DNA of 64,000 bases from Bacteroides sp. (GTDB lineage Bacteria > Bacteroidota > Bacteroidia > Bacteroidales > Muribaculaceae): contig JAAVBC010000014.1 of NCBI GenBank assembly GCA_014803765.1, positions 1 through 64,000 on the forward strand. The letters are read 5' to 3'. Each line of letters opens with the position of its first letter. The first letter of the stretch is position 1. Under the pieces are notes generated by a model, which had not been told where the DNA came from, searched no databases, and saw only the letters and a list, made by a program, of their open reading frames with translations. Both the position numbers and the translations under genes were made by a program. Shown here one piece after another: positions 1 to 9,720 of the stretch.

Positions 1-200
1 ACAAAGGATATTTTGGGTTCTTTTCCAAAGATTTCATCGGTCACGATGCCCGCATCGCTCCCTCTTCAACTTTGAAAAATAACTCCAAAATCTCTCTTTG
101 TGCTAAAATCATTTAAAACCAAACACTCTCTTAACGACATCCCTTGATATTCCAAAATCTAAGATAGATTCATATTATCTTGGATGCCAAAGACTTCTTA
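1..200. other. left edge, no gene supported
   Basis: AT-rich sequence with no convincing open frame of useful length on either strand. A leftward ATG at 35-37 opens twelve codons before the window ends, which is too little to judge. Confidence 0.3.
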
Positions 201-359
201 TTAATTGCAGACAAGAGTGTTAAGAGTAACACCTGCCATCGCGACATAGGAGCGGGAGAATTGTCGGATAAAAGCAATTGTAGTCTGTCTGGGCTTTCTG
301 ACAGAGGGAGCCACGTAATCTTCACGAAGATAAATTGTGGAATCGTTAGGCATAGGCAT
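201..359 (-). CDS. small Bacteroidales protein with a TIAFIRQFSRSY motif (52 aa)
   Basis: An intact leftward frame from ATG at 357-359 (or ATG at 351-353, two residues shorter) to tandem TAA stops at 201-203 and 198-200. The product is basic in the middle, with RKPRQTTIAFIRQFSRSYV at about residues 21-39, and ends in LVCN. From memory, very small proteins with a basic RKP stretch, an IRQFAR-like core and a short hydrophobic tail ending in N are frequent unannotated genes in Bacteroidales. No function is known to me. No clear promoter was found upstream. The overlapping 73-codon rightward frame has no such family resemblance, so this strand is preferred. Confidence 0.5.
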   Translation of the reverse strand: MPMPNDSTIYLREDYVAPSVRKPRQTTIAFIRQFSRSYVAMAGVTLNTLVCN

Positions 360-565
360 TTAGATTTTCATAAATTAGATTTTAATATAAAGTATCTGTA
401 ATGTTTACTTACATACATATAACGCCGACAATCTCAAAATATTATGAATCCCTGAACAATAATGTTTTTTGAAAACTCATAACTATAAAAATGCTTTCAA
501 AACTTTAATAAGGAAATTTAAACGTTGAATTTTAACAATTATTATGTAGAATCTTTACAATAAAA

Positions 566-597
566 TTTGGAAACATAGTTGATTTTGCCTATCTTTG
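566..597 (+). promoter_or_regulatory. Bacteroidota promoter of the sigma-factor gene
   Basis: TTTG at 566-569, a 20-base spacer and TATCTTTG at 590-597 match the Bacteroidota sigma consensus exactly. Transcription would start near 603, leaving a leader of about 130 nt. The leader opens with a hairpin of GAAACAC (603-609) and GTGTTTC (631-637). Confidence 0.75.
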
Positions 598-731
598 CAT
601 TAGAAACACGCATCAGGAGTTAATAACTTAGTGTTTCGACCCCAAAATAACTCAAAATATAATATTTCATAATCACTCAAATCGAATTTTGCCTATAGAA
701 GGAACTCTACCTAATCAAAATTGAAGAAATA

Positions 732-1322
732 ATGGCAAATTATTCAAGCATGCCCGACGAACAGTTGGTCAAAGCTTACGCACAGGGTAGTAACGAGGCA
801 TTTGACGCTCTTTTGAAGCGCCATCAGGATCGCGTTTTCAATTACATTATCAGAATTGTAAAGAATGAGGATCTTGCCAACGATATCTTCCAAGAGACTT
901 TTGTAAAGGCTATTCTGACAATCAAGCAGGGTCGTTATACAGAGAATGGCAAATTCCCCGCGTGGATTTCACGCATTGCCCATAATCTTATAATCGATTA
1001 CTATCGTCAGGAAAAGTCAGAGAATCTCCAGTCGACTGATCTGGAGGATGTCGACATACTGAATCGTAAGGACCTTTGCGAAGCTACAATAGAAGACCTG
1101 ATCATCAACGATCAGATTCTCAATGATGTCAAGTCTCTCATTCAGGAACTCCCCGAATTGCAGCGGGAGGTGCTTCAGATGCGCTATTATCAGAATCTCT
1201 CTTTTAAGGAGATTGCTGAGAAGACAGGTGTCAGTATCAATACTGCACTTGGAAGAATGCGTTATGCGATCATCAATCTTCGAAGGATCGCAGCTGAAAA
1301 GGAGATTATCCTGACTTTATAA
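732..1322 (+). CDS. ECF-type sigma-70 family RNA polymerase sigma factor
   Basis: A 196-residue protein with the two-domain architecture of extracytoplasmic-function sigma factors. Region 2 spans about residues 10-80 (DQ-binding type core around FNYIIRIVKNEDLANDIFQETF), and region 4 spans about 135-185, with a helix-turn-helix at LSFKEIAEKTGVSINTALGRM. It would direct RNA polymerase to a dedicated regulon. No anti-sigma gene is adjacent: the next gene is prmA on the other strand beyond a terminator, so control is either at transcription (a good promoter 130 bp upstream) or through a partner elsewhere. Family assignment is firm; the regulon cannot be told from here. Confidence 0.9.
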   Translation: MANYSSMPDEQLVKAYAQGSNEAFDALLKRHQDRVFNYIIRIVKNEDLANDIFQETFVKAILTIKQGRYTENGKFPAWISRIAHNLIIDYYRQEKSENLQSTDLEDVDILNRKDLCEATIEDLIINDQILNDVKSLIQELPELQREVLQMRYYQNLSFKEIAEKTGVSINTALGRMRYAIINLRRIAAEKEIILTL

Positions 1323-1400
1323 CACTGAACGCATCCCTCTCATTCAATTATTTGAATGAGCTTAATACTCTTTGCGTTTAGTTTGCTGATTAAAAATATG

Positions 1401-1437
1401 GCGGTGTCGTAATATTTTACGACACCGCTATTCTTTT
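1401..1437. terminator. bidirectional intrinsic terminator
   Basis: A perfect 12-bp stem (1401-1412 with 1417-1428, loop TATT) lies between the convergent sigma-factor and prmA genes. The T-rich stretch on the plus side (ATTCTTTT) and the A-rich stretch before it suggest use in both directions. Confidence 0.8.
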
Positions 1438-1449
1438 AGAGCTATTATA

Positions 1450-2292
1450 TCATTGCTTCTTCAGGCGGAGGGAGGTCCAACCGCCCTCTTCTTCAAGGAT
1501 TGTTTCAATTGACAATCCATATAGCGAAGCAGCCCTTTCAAGCATCGCTACATCTTCCCTATAAAAACCGCTGAGGAGCATTTCTCCACCGGATTTCAAT
1601 GCAGCACTATAACGCCCGAGATCTGCCAGAATTACATTTCTGTTGATGTTCGCTATAAAGAGATCAGCCGGGATAAGAGAGGACAGGGCGGAGGAGTCTC
1701 CCGTCAGTATCTCAACATTCACATTGTTGAGTCTGACATTCTCACGCGCATTCTCTGCCGCATCAGGATCAATCTCAATACCCGTAATGCTTGTGGCTCC
1801 CCGCATTGCTGCAAGGATGGAGAGGATACCGGTGCCGGTGCCCATATCAATGACACTCTTATCCTTGAGATCCATTCCGAGCAGGTGGCTGAGCATCATA
1901 GAAGTAGTAGCATGATGACCTGTCCCGAACGCCATCTTCGGATCAATCACAATATCATATTTCGCTTCCGGCACATCCTTATGGAATGTGCTATGGACTA
2001 CGCAATCGCCACCGATCAAGATCGGTTGGAAGTAATTTTTCTCCCACTCTTCATTCCAATCCTGACTCTTTATAAACTCATCCTTGATTTGCCAATCTAT
2101 ATCCATTGGAAAATCCGAAAGCATTTCCTTAACACTCTCTGCCGAATATCCGGAAGCCTCAATGTAGGCGGTGAGTCCGGTCTCATCTGCTACAAACGAC
2201 TCAAACCCCATATCAGCAAGAAAAGCAGCCATCAGATCCGAGGCTGCTTCCGAGACGGGGGAGTATGTGATTTTCAATTCAATATAATCCAT
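1450..2292 (-). CDS. prmA: ribosomal protein L11 methyltransferase
   Basis: SAM-dependent methyltransferase that trimethylates ribosomal protein L11. The substrate-positioning motif FGTGHHATT lies at about residue 122, the SAM-binding glycine motif DMGTGTGILS at about 150, and the catalytic-site IANINRNV follows. I chose the ATG at 2290-2292 (product 280 aa, MDYIELKI start as usual in this phylum) over an in-frame ATG at 2346. The longer start would overlap the preceding gene by 38 bp and adds an 18-residue tail not typical of PrmA. An AAAAGG stretch sits just upstream of the chosen start. It is last in a leftward run after the holin-like and hypothetical genes. Confidence 0.93.
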   Translation of the reverse strand: MDYIELKITYSPVSEAASDLMAAFLADMGFESFVADETGLTAYIEASGYSAESVKEMLSDFPMDIDWQIKDEFIKSQDWNEEWEKNYFQPILIGGDCVVHSTFHKDVPEAKYDIVIDPKMAFGTGHHATTSMMLSHLLGMDLKDKSVIDMGTGTGILSILAAMRGATSITGIEIDPDAAENARENVRLNNVNVEILTGDSSALSSLIPADLFIANINRNVILADLGRYSAALKSGGEMLLSGFYREDVAMLERAASLYGLSIETILEEEGGWTSLRLKKQ

Positions 2293-2308
2293 TACCTTTT
2301 CTAATGCA

Positions 2309-2644
2309 TTATTTCTTCTTAAAAATAGATGCAATTTTTCTGACATGGGTAAAAATGGAATACCCGATCATTGCATAATCAACGTAGTTCATTCCCTTTA
2401 TGAACCGCGAAGCAATTCCGGAAGCTCTTCCAAGGGGTTTTGCCTTTCCGGAATAATCCTTACTGAAAGGGGAACTATTCTTGAGTTTCAGCGCATTATA
2501 TTGCATCTTCTCTTTGCAAAATTCCTTTTGCAGAAGCACTAAAGCCCGACGATGGCGGATTTCCCGAATTGTCAGACCCTTGATTTTAACGGGCTCGACA
2601 CTCTTCAGATCCTCGGGAAGTGCGATGTTCTGTTCTTCACTCAT
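2309..2644 (-). CDS. conserved hypothetical protein of the YtxH/holin cluster (111 aa)
   Basis: A basic, mostly helical small protein without a recognised domain. It has a Pro/Glu/Lys-rich start, a central Arg-rich helix (IREIRHRRALVLLQKEF) and a C-terminal amphipathic stretch ending in three lysines. The ATG at 2642-2644 is preferred over 2668 because it gives an 8-bp translational overlap with the upstream holin-like gene, suggesting coupling. In Bacteroidota such proteins often follow YtxH and phage-holin-like genes. A peripheral membrane role is possible but only inferred from context. Confidence 0.6.
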   Translation of the reverse strand: MSEEQNIALPEDLKSVEPVKIKGLTIREIRHRRALVLLQKEFCKEKMQYNALKLKNSSPFSKDYSGKAKPLGRASGIASRFIKGMNYVDYAMIGYSIFTHVRKIASIFKKK

Positions 2645-3002
2645 TTTCTTTTTCGGGTTTAATGTCAAGAATTAATTTGCTAATAAGTCGCGAAATAGGA
2701 TTCTCCAATAGAGGACGACGCAGGAGATATATCACTGCGATGATGACCAATATGACTCCGCATACACTCAGACAAGCGAGCCATTTCGCCATGAACATCG
2801 TGAAGACGTCGACAAGCGCGAGGGCGAGAAGGAGTAAAATCACCATCCCCAGCAACATTGCTACTGCTCCCAGAATGAGGGTAGACAGCAGGACAGTCAG
2901 TTTCTCTGCCATCGTCAGACGTGCATACTCTATTTCGAGTTTTATCCATTTTTTGCCATTATCAAAAATAGTTCCGATAAGGCTTGCTATACTATCTTTC
3001 AT
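2637..3002 (-). CDS. phage holin-family (DUF1469-like) membrane protein
   Basis: A 121-residue product from the ATG at 3000-3002. An amphipathic N-terminal region is followed by two long transmembrane segments (about residues 40-66 and 76-96) and a basic cytoplasmic tail ending in KPEKENE. This matches the Holin-X/DUF1469 type found beside YtxH proteins in non-phage chromosomal clusters. No lysin or other phage gene is nearby, so lysis is not implied. An upstream in-frame ATG at 3089 would add 29 Arg-rich residues not typical of the family. It precedes and overlaps the small basic hypothetical gene. Confidence 0.72.
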   Translation of the reverse strand: MKDSIASLIGTIFDNGKKWIKLEIEYARLTMAEKLTVLLSTLILGAVAMLLGMVILLLLALALVDVFTMFMAKWLACLSVCGVILVIIAVIYLLRRPLLENPISRLISKLILDIKPEKENE

Positions 3003-3175
3003 ATTTCTACGGAGTCTTAGTGAATCCCGAAGAGTTCCACTTTTATATAAGAAAAGTGCGGATTCAAAACGTAAGCTTAAAATCCGCACTTAAAGCTACT
3101 TTCACATTCTTCTATCCCAATGATTGCGAGAAAGATTCCTGCAATCCGGAAAGAGATGTGGATTATTTTCCATAT

Positions 3176-3370
3176 TTATGCTTCTTCTCCGGAAAGTTCA
3201 GCCACGAGGGCGTCAACTTCTGCATCGCTGATCTTGATGCCGTTGCGGCGCAAGATTTTGCAGATACGATGGCGGAGATCCTCACCCTTTTCAGGTGCAA
3301 AAAGAAGAGCCGCGCTGCAACCTACAATTGCGCCACCAAGGAAAGCGTAAAGAATATTTAGAGATTTCAT
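3176..3370 (-). CDS. YtxH-domain protein, copy 2
   Basis: A 64-residue protein with one N-terminal membrane segment rich in Gly/Ala and the YtxH signature LLFAPEKGEDLRHRI. It ends in an acidic helix (DAEVDALVAELSGEEA). Similar in size and plan to the YtxH gene at 3426-3629, from which it is separated by 55 bp, so the pair looks like an old tandem duplication. YtxH proteins are linked to envelope stress in some bacteria; the biochemical role is not known. Confidence 0.8.
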   Translation of the reverse strand: MKSLNILYAFLGGAIVGCSAALLFAPEKGEDLRHRICKILRRNGIKISDAEVDALVAELSGEEA

Positions 3371-3425
3371 TATTTCTCGAATTTAATAATATTAATAATA
3401 GAAGAAGTAAAATCTTCGGGGGTTA

Positions 3426-3629
3426 TTAGATGTGCTGCTCGATCTGATCTTCGATTTCATCCACGAGTTCTTCCATCTCGCTTTTCTTGAGATTGATGCC
3501 CTTTTCCTTAAGGAGCTTCACAATCTTATTGCGAGTGCTGCTACCTTTTTCGGGAGCGAGAAGAAGACCAACTGTTGCGCCTGCGATAGCGCCACCGATT
3601 ACTGCACAAATAACATGAAGAGGTTTCAT
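3426..3629 (-). CDS. YtxH-domain protein, copy 1
   Basis: A 67-residue protein. A membrane segment at about residues 5-25 (VICAVIGGAIAGATVGLLLAP) is followed by the YtxH motif APEKGSSTRNKIVKLLKEKG and a Glu-rich tail. It is the first gene of a leftward run continuing with the second YtxH gene, the holin-family gene, the small basic protein and prmA. About 200 bp upstream (3630-3829) are AT-rich, without a clear TAnnTTTG element on the minus strand. Confidence 0.8.
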   Translation of the reverse strand: MKPLHVICAVIGGAIAGATVGLLLAPEKGSSTRNKIVKLLKEKGINLKKSEMEELVDEIEDQIEQHI

Positions 3630-3829
3630 AATAATATCTTTTTTAGTTAATAATTCTTTTGATTAAAAATCTTTGTTGAGAGCCGATTAGATTCCCGGTA
3701 AGCCGGATTCTTTATGACTCTATATTCTTAACAATGATATTCAATCAAAGTTCATGGAATCATTAAAAAATTTTATGAAATATTATTAAGTGAGTTAAGT
3801 GAGTTATATTCTCATCCTTAACGGGGTCT

Positions 3830-4399
3830 TTAATACGCAAGCGCGAATCCTTCGCCCGCCATTTCGGGATGCAGACTCATGACACTCTCTTTGTAAGCCA
3901 TCACACCCTGCTCGGTCAGCTCGACGAGTTCATATTCACCCTGCGGACCTGCCACGCGGACATGAGTATCGTCGACAAAAGTCATGAAGGGGATATTCTC
4001 TCCATTCACCTCCACAGCCCAGGTTTGCTCATCCTCGATAAAGTTAAGGCGTGTTGATTCAGAAGTCAGCGTATTGGTGATTGTATAACCCTTTCCATCA
4101 CAAGCGATCTCATATTTTCCATGAGGAGTATCGACTACCTTGACAGAAGCCGTCAGAGGATTTCTGCCTGTCCAGAACTCGATTGAGTTGAGAACGAGGA
4201 CATCTGCAAGAGAAGTCACTTCGTAAACCGGCAATACCCAAAACGCAAAGAACACGAGTTCGTTAAGGAATTTGGATCCGACCTGATTGTTCCATTTCAA
4301 CACTGACTGAGTAAGGCGGAAACTTCCGATGCAGCTTGTCAGACTCATCGAACCAAGCAGCAGACAGACTGTTGCGACAGTGATATATCTCTTTTTCAT
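3830..4399 (-). CDS. DUF3332 family lipoprotein
   Basis: A 189-residue protein. A lipoprotein signal peptide ends in LTSC (lipidated Cys23). It is followed by the DUF3332 signature: a tryptophan-bearing segment (LKWNNQVGSKFLNELVFFAFWVLPVYEV) and ADVLVLNSIEFWTGRNP. This architecture is typical of a Bacteroidales lipoprotein family of unknown function. It is monocistronic, with its own promoter 50 bp upstream on the minus strand. Confidence 0.85.
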   Translation of the reverse strand: MKKRYITVATVCLLLGSMSLTSCIGSFRLTQSVLKWNNQVGSKFLNELVFFAFWVLPVYEVTSLADVLVLNSIEFWTGRNPLTASVKVVDTPHGKYEIACDGKGYTITNTLTSESTRLNFIEDEQTWAVEVNGENIPFMTFVDDTHVRVAGPQGEYELVELTEQGVMAYKESVMSLHPEMAGEGFALAY

Positions 4400-4448
4400 C
4401 GCTTTCGTATTTATTATTAAAATTTTGTTAAAAAGTCAATATTTTCAC

Positions 4449-4480
4449 CAAAGATAATATATTGTCGGCATATATACAAC
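4449..4480 (-). promoter_or_regulatory. promoter of the DUF3332 gene
   Basis: Read on the minus strand: GTTG (4480-4477), 20 bases, then TATCTTTG (4456-4449). The -7 element is perfect and the -33 element has one mismatch. Confidence 0.6.
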
Positions 4481-4541
4481 ATTTTCCTTATTCTTGGTTT
4501 ATTATCCTACTGGGTTGCGATATGGGAGCAACAGCAGGTTA

Positions 4542-5789
4542 CTATTTTTTGCGGGATGGGGCTTGAAACGAGGAGGAGTAGCCGTCATTATGTCCGCGAT
4601 GTCCTTTGACAATGCGGGAGGCGAGTCCGATGTTGCGACTTCCGACCGTATTGTTAATACGATCAATCGTCTGCATAAAGCGCCTTATCAATATTTCGTG
4701 CTCATCTTCTTCCTGAAATAACGAACCGGCTACCCCAAAATCCTGCGAGATATCTCCGATCCAGACTCCTGCCCGCTTGAAGGGGACTCCATCGAGATAG
4801 ATATTGTCGAGTATATGCAGGGCTGCCTCTGTAAGCTGAATCGTATCATTGGTAGGGTGGGGGAGTCGCACTGCCCCTTCCGGTTTACACCCTGAAGGGT
4901 GGGGATGAAAGGGATTCGTGCGCAGATATACTCCGATCGAACCTGCCACTCCCTGCATTGCCCTCAATTTCCGTGCACAATCGGAAGTGTAGATTACTAT
5001 GCGGGCGCGGATGTAATCATAATCATCGATATCTTCGGGGAATGTGCGGCTTTCACTGATGCTGTCCTGAAGCAGACGATCTACATGTTCCAACTCTATG
5101 CAGGGTCGGCAATGCAGTTCGAGCCATGAACGCTCGCCTGTCACTCCCAGCGACTGGCGAACCCATCCGGAATTGCATCTGGCAAAATCCCCGATTGTAT
5201 ACACACCGTTCTGATATAGCTTTTTCGATAATCTTCTTCCGACACCCCACAAATCCGATATATTCATCTTGTCCAGAATTGGCATTGCATCCTCTTCTCC
5301 ATATATAATACTGACCCGTTCACCACTCTTTTTGGCAGTTTCCGTAGCAATCTTCGCCAATGTCTTCGTCGGCGCAAAACCGATTGTGACCGGGATATGC
5401 ATTTCATCCCAGCATGTTTTATAAATGGCTTCGCCGATAGAGGGAAGGACATCTACAGGTATGCCGGTCATATCAAGGAAAGATTCATCAATCGAGTAAT
5501 CAAGAGCGGAGGGGACAAACCGCCGGAAAATATCATGAACCCTCAGGCTTATATCGCGATAAAGCAGATGATTTCCGGAGAGCGCTATCAGTTCTCCCTT
5601 TGCGATCATATCCCGAATCTCAAATGCCGGTTGCCCCATCCGTACACCCATCCGTTTGGATTCATTGCTGCGCGCCACGACACATCCGTCGTTGTTACTG
5701 AGCACGACAACAGCCTTTCCCTCCAAAGAGCGGTCGACACTCCTCTCGCAGGATACAAAGAAATTATTACAATCTGCAAGTCCTATCAT
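4542..5789 (-). CDS. umuC: Y-family DNA polymerase V catalytic subunit
   Basis: Translesion DNA polymerase of the UmuC class, 415 aa from the ATG at 5787-5789. The first metal-binding aspartate is in GLADCNNFF (residue 6), and the second acidic pair is in YSIDESF (about residues 101-102). The conserved VVLSNNDGCVVARSNE block and the C-terminal little-finger and DUF4113-like regions are present. An ATG 39 bp upstream is ignored because it would put residues before the invariant start. UmuC normally works with cleaved UmuD; no umuD lies next to it here. It follows recJ and recQ in the same direction, suggesting a DNA repair operon. Confidence 0.9.
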   Translation of the reverse strand: MIGLADCNNFFVSCERSVDRSLEGKAVVVLSNNDGCVVARSNESKRMGVRMGQPAFEIRDMIAKGELIALSGNHLLYRDISLRVHDIFRRFVPSALDYSIDESFLDMTGIPVDVLPSIGEAIYKTCWDEMHIPVTIGFAPTKTLAKIATETAKKSGERVSIIYGEEDAMPILDKMNISDLWGVGRRLSKKLYQNGVYTIGDFARCNSGWVRQSLGVTGERSWLELHCRPCIELEHVDRLLQDSISESRTFPEDIDDYDYIRARIVIYTSDCARKLRAMQGVAGSIGVYLRTNPFHPHPSGCKPEGAVRLPHPTNDTIQLTEAALHILDNIYLDGVPFKRAGVWIGDISQDFGVAGSLFQEEDEHEILIRRFMQTIDRINNTVGSRNIGLASRIVKGHRGHNDGYSSSFQAPSRKK

Positions 5790-5864
5790 GATTTTTTCAT
5801 GCGTTTGTTTTGATCTTTCATAATACAACGATACTCCTATACGGGGCTAAATCCCATGCAATAG

Positions 5865-7778
5865 TCAGTCGTTGAGAAGTAAGAACGGTCCTTCCATTCT
5901 CATAAATTCCTCCTCACATAATCTGCGTATCAAGGTGCGTACTCTTGAAATCTCATCAGCGAACTCCACTTCTATCATCTCATATCTCACAGTGCCGGAG
6001 TGCTTCTGAAAGTATGCAATGACAGTTTTGTATAACTCTGCCTCAGACATGCGGGTTGATTTAGTTCTCTCCCGGCGGCAGACATCACATTGCCGACATG
6101 CCGTAGGGTTAGGTTCGCCAAAATACGCCAACATTCTCTCTACCCGGCAGCTATCCGCATTGGCTGCATAGTCAATCATTGCCTCAATCCTATGCTCACG
6201 GCGTTTGAAACGATCTTCATAGACTGCCCTCCCGATCTGGATATAACGCGGCTCCTCGCGCGATGTCGGCATATATATATAAGGTGTGCGACTGCGAGGC
6301 ACATAACTGATTATCTTTAAGCGAGCGAGCTCAAGAAGACCCTGATACACCTCCTCATCCGTAATGTTCAGCTCCCGGGCGAGACGCTTTTCATTTATAT
6401 ACACGAAATCCGAGAAGAGACCGGGATATAAGCGGAGCGCCATGGCGAGCACCCTGTCGCCTCGTTCCGATTGCCCGCGGGCGTGATAGAGATCTTCACG
6501 TGTCAGTCGAATCATAATGCGCGAGGAGTTTTCCCGCTCATCTATAAATTGCATATATCCGGCTCTTTCGAGTATTGCCAAGGAGGACTTTACTTGTTCC
6601 GCCTGCATACGGAAAGTGGAAAGAAAGAGGTCGAGGTCGAACTCATACATTCTATCGTAGCCCTCGCTGACAGCTATCGAAAGATAATTGCATACACGTT
6701 CATACACCTTTTTTATCACCTCCCGATCCGGAAACTCAAGAGTGAGATGGCGACGCAATTTAGCTTTGTCTGAGGCATTATAGAGCAGCACGGCGTATGA
6801 TGGCTTTCCATCTCTGCCGGCGCGACCTGCTTCCTGATAATATTCCTCAAGAGATGGAGGCATATCATAATGAACGACGAGACGCACGTCCGGCTTGTCA
6901 ATACCCATTCCAAAGGCATTAGTCGCTACCATTACCCTTATTTCATCCCGCCTCCAGGCATTCTGGCGTTCTTCCTTTACGTCAAAGGATAGTCCGGCGT
7001 GGTAGAAAGTAGCGTTGATTCCGATGCTTTCCAGATACCCGGCAATCTCCATCGTGCGCTTTCTGTTGCGCACATAAATTATCGCACATCCTGACGTTCG
7101 CTGGAGAATCTTTCCTATCTCATCAATTTTCACTTCCGATTCCCTGACGACATAACTGATGTTATGTCGGGAGAACGACATCTGGAACGTATGATTTCCC
7201 GGTCGGAATTCCAGTTGCCTGCGGATATCTTCTGCGACTTGCGGCGTTGCAGTAGCCGTAAGAGCAAGCACGGTCAGGGAAGGGAATTGCTTGCGAAGTT
7301 CTTTTATCTTTAGGAATGAGGGACGAAAATCATACCCCCATTGCGAAATACAATGCGCTTCATCGACTACGATCAGAGATGGCTTGAGTGCCCGCAGTTC
7401 ATCAAGGAAGCGTCTGCTTTGAAGGCGTTCGGGGGCGACATATAGAAACCGGACCCTTCCGTTGACGAGCTTCTCCCAAGCGACACGCTGCTCCGGCAGA
7501 GTCATTCCGCTATGGAAATAGACGGCATGCAGATGATGCCGGCGCAGATTATCGACCTGATCTTTCATCAGGGAAATCAAGGGGGATATAATCAGGGTGA
7601 GTCCACCTATGGCAAGACCTGCCACCTGAAACACGATGGATTTTCCGCCTCCTGTCGGCATGAGTCCAAGTGTGTCATGCCCGGCGAGCACGGATTCAAT
7701 AATCTCCTCCTGAAGCGGACGGAAAGAATCGTAACCCCAATATTTTTTTAGAATAGCGTGAATGTTGCGTTCGCTCAT
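5865..7778 (-). CDS. recQ: ATP-dependent DNA helicase RecQ
   Basis: 3'-5' DNA helicase, 637 aa. Helicase motif I is MPTGGGKS (about 40-47), motif II DEAH (139-142) with the aromatic-rich loop [11 protein letters not shown], and motif VI is [10 protein letters not shown]. The zinc-binding RecQ-Ct domain is seen in CRQCDVC, followed by a winged helix. I see no clear HRDC domain at the end, so this is the short RecQ form. Its ATG overlaps the recJ stop by one base (TAATG), indicating translational coupling. Confidence 0.95.
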   Translation of the reverse strand: MSERNIHAILKKYWGYDSFRPLQEEIIESVLAGHDTLGLMPTGGGKSIVFQVAGLAIGGLTLIISPLISLMKDQVDNLRRHHLHAVYFHSGMTLPEQRVAWEKLVNGRVRFLYVAPERLQSRRFLDELRALKPSLIVVDEAHCISQWGYDFRPSFLKIKELRKQFPSLTVLALTATATPQVAEDIRRQLEFRPGNHTFQMSFSRHNISYVVRESEVKIDEIGKILQRTSGCAIIYVRNRKRTMEIAGYLESIGINATFYHAGLSFDVKEERQNAWRRDEIRVMVATNAFGMGIDKPDVRLVVHYDMPPSLEEYYQEAGRAGRDGKPSYAVLLYNASDKAKLRRHLTLEFPDREVIKKVYERVCNYLSIAVSEGYDRMYEFDLDLFLSTFRMQAEQVKSSLAILERAGYMQFIDERENSSRIMIRLTREDLYHARGQSERGDRVLAMALRLYPGLFSDFVYINEKRLARELNITDEEVYQGLLELARLKIISYVPRSRTPYIYMPTSREEPRYIQIGRAVYEDRFKRREHRIEAMIDYAANADSCRVERMLAYFGEPNPTACRQCDVCRRERTKSTRMSEAELYKTVIAYFQKHSGTVRYEMIEVEFADEISRVRTLIRRLCEEEFMRMEGPFLLLND

Positions 7779-9511
7779 TATTGTTTTGATGGGCGGATAT
7801 CGCGGATCATCAATTGCACTGATTCTCCATTGCTGTTATGCTTAGCCGGCTCGATAGTGTAGCAGATATCGATCGGCTTGTGGGCATGGATCAGCTCGAA
7901 GTAGGGCGCCATGTTGAAGGCAATTGCATTGATTACGCGACTCGTGCTGTTATCTTCAAGTTCAAGTTTAATATGTTCAAGGTTTTTGCCGACAAGCTTA
8001 CTCGTACCGAAATCAAAGACATTTTTGGTGCAGAATACAGGCTTTTGATTTCCCGGACCGTAAGGGTTCAGCTTGCGCAGGGAGCTGACGAGTTCCGGCG
8101 TAATGTCAGCGAACTCGATTGTAGCGTCAATGTCAAGCTGAGGGGAGAGCTGGTTGGGCTGGATATGTTCTGCCACATATTGTTCGAAGCGGCGTCTGAA
8201 TTCAGGAATATTTTCCTCCTTGAGGGATAAGCCTACAGCGTAGGTATGTCCTCCGAAGTTCTCGAGCAGATCGCGTGTGCTGTTGACTGCGGAATATATA
8301 TCGAAACCCTGCACGGAGCGCGAGCTGCCGGTAGCAAGACCATTGGAATATGTCAGCACTACGGAGGGCTTATAGTAAAGTTCAGTCAGACGGGATGCCA
8401 CGATACCGATGATTCCCTTATGCCAGTCCTTATTATAGATGACAATAGAGCGCTTATCCTGAACGATTCCAACATTCTTCTCAATGAGATTATTGGCTTC
8501 CTCAGTGATTTTCTTATCGAGTTCCTTGCGGTCTTTGTTATATTGGTCGATATCTTTTCCTTTCTCGTAGGCATCATGAAGATCCCGGCTTACGAGAAGA
8601 TCTACGGCTTCCATTCCGCTCTGCATTCTTCCGGAAGCATTGATACGCGGACCGATCTTGAATATTACATCGCTGATAGTGATATCTTTGTTGGTAAGCT
8701 TGCAAAGGCGGATAATGCTTCTCAGTCCGAGATTGGGATTAGAGTTGAGGCGGCGCAACCCATGATAAGCCATAACTCGATTTTCATCTACAATCGGCAC
8801 GATATCAGCCGCTATGCTGACGGCGCAGAGATCAAGCAGAGATTCAAGTTCATTGTGGTTGCTGAGTCCGTTGCTCAGAGCGAACGCCTGCATAAACTTA
8901 AAGCCCACGCCACATCCGGACAGATGCTGACAAGGATATGTTGAACCCGGCATCTTGGGATTAAGGATAGCGACTGCATTCGGAAGCTCCTCATCCGGAA
9001 CATGATGGTCGCAGATTATGAAGTCAATCCCTTTCTCCTTGGCGTATGCAATCTCATCATTGGCTTTAATACCACAATCGAGCACAATCACGAGCTTAAC
9101 ATCATTTTCCGCAGCATAATCTATGCTTTTGCGTGAAATTCCGTAACCCTCTTCATAGCGCGTCGGAATATAGTATTCGATGTTGCTGTAATAGTTCTGA
9201 AGGTACTTATAGACCAGAGCTACAGCAGTAGTGCCGTCGACATCATAGTCGCCATAAATCATTATCCTCTCCTTGGCGCCCATTGCTTTGTTCAGTCTAT
9301 TGACTGCTTTCTCCATATCCGGCATCAGGAAGGGATCATGAAGGTCGCTGATTGACGGAGTGAAGAACGCAGTAGCCTCGGCGGGAGTTTTAACTCCGCG
9401 GCGCACGAGTATCTCAGCGACGGTCTTATTGCCGCCACACTCTGCGAGAATGTCGTCCGTCAGCTGCTGTTGCTGCTTTGTGAGAGGTTGATAATTCCAG
9501 TTGGTTGTCAT
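7778..9511 (-). CDS. recJ: single-stranded-DNA-specific exonuclease RecJ
   Basis: 5'-3' single-strand exonuclease of the DHH family, 577 aa. Metal-binding motifs are GDYDVDG (about 87-93), LDCG (about 144-147) and CDHH (about 167-170). The C-terminal DHHA1 domain carries GGHTYAVG, followed by an OB-like region. It is first in the recJ-recQ-umuC run, so end resection, unwinding and translesion synthesis are probably co-expressed. Confidence 0.95.
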   Translation of the reverse strand: MTTNWNYQPLTKQQQQLTDDILAECGGNKTVAEILVRRGVKTPAEATAFFTPSISDLHDPFLMPDMEKAVNRLNKAMGAKERIMIYGDYDVDGTTAVALVYKYLQNYYSNIEYYIPTRYEEGYGISRKSIDYAAENDVKLVIVLDCGIKANDEIAYAKEKGIDFIICDHHVPDEELPNAVAILNPKMPGSTYPCQHLSGCGVGFKFMQAFALSNGLSNHNELESLLDLCAVSIAADIVPIVDENRVMAYHGLRRLNSNPNLGLRSIIRLCKLTNKDITISDVIFKIGPRINASGRMQSGMEAVDLLVSRDLHDAYEKGKDIDQYNKDRKELDKKITEEANNLIEKNVGIVQDKRSIVIYNKDWHKGIIGIVASRLTELYYKPSVVLTYSNGLATGSSRSVQGFDIYSAVNSTRDLLENFGGHTYAVGLSLKEENIPEFRRRFEQYVAEHIQPNQLSPQLDIDATIEFADITPELVSSLRKLNPYGPGNQKPVFCTKNVFDFGTSKLVGKNLEHIKLELEDNSTSRVINAIAFNMAPYFELIHAHKPIDICYTIEPAKHNSNGESVQLMIRDIRPSKQ

Positions 9512-9601
9512 GGTCTATGATGTCAGAGAATGCTGTCGGTAAAATTAGCCGAGGAAGATAAGTAAGTAATAAGAAGAATTCGGAAATACTCCCTAATTAT
9601 A

Positions 9602-9609
9602 CAAAGGTA
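9602..9609 (-). promoter_or_regulatory. -7 element upstream of recJ
   Basis: Minus-strand TACCTTTG (CAAAGGTA on plus) lies about 90 bp upstream of the recJ start. No good TTTG is found at the expected -33 distance, so the promoter is incomplete or activator dependent. Confidence 0.4.
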
Positions 9610-9683
9610 GCAAAAAATCTCCAAATCCGGACTATATGCAATCTTATTTTTCTTAAAATTTTCGCAAAAGAGGTAATAAAAAT

Positions 9684-9708
9684 CCCCAACCTGCATATCA
9701 AGTTGGGG
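9684..9708 (-). terminator. intrinsic terminator after the DUF805 gene
   Basis: CCCCAAC (9684-9690) pairs with GTTGGGG (9702-9708) around an 11-base loop. Read on the minus strand it is followed by ATTTTTATT, 12 bp after the DUF805 stop. Confidence 0.7.
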
Positions 9709-9720
9709 AAATATGGAAGT

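Noticed and set aside
1-37. Possible start of a leftward gene (ATG at 35-37)
   Set aside because: Only twelve codons lie in the window and no promoter is evident.
180-401. 73-codon rightward open frame at the left edge
   Set aside because: It overlaps the leftward small protein with a recognisable motif, and its own translation is of low complexity with no family resemblance.
2637-3002. Prophage remnant suggested by the holin-family gene
   Set aside because: No other phage gene is nearby; this family is common in chromosomal YtxH clusters.
8246-8944. 232-codon frame antisense to recJ
   Set aside because: recJ is certain on the other strand; the frame is a codon-bias shadow without domain features.
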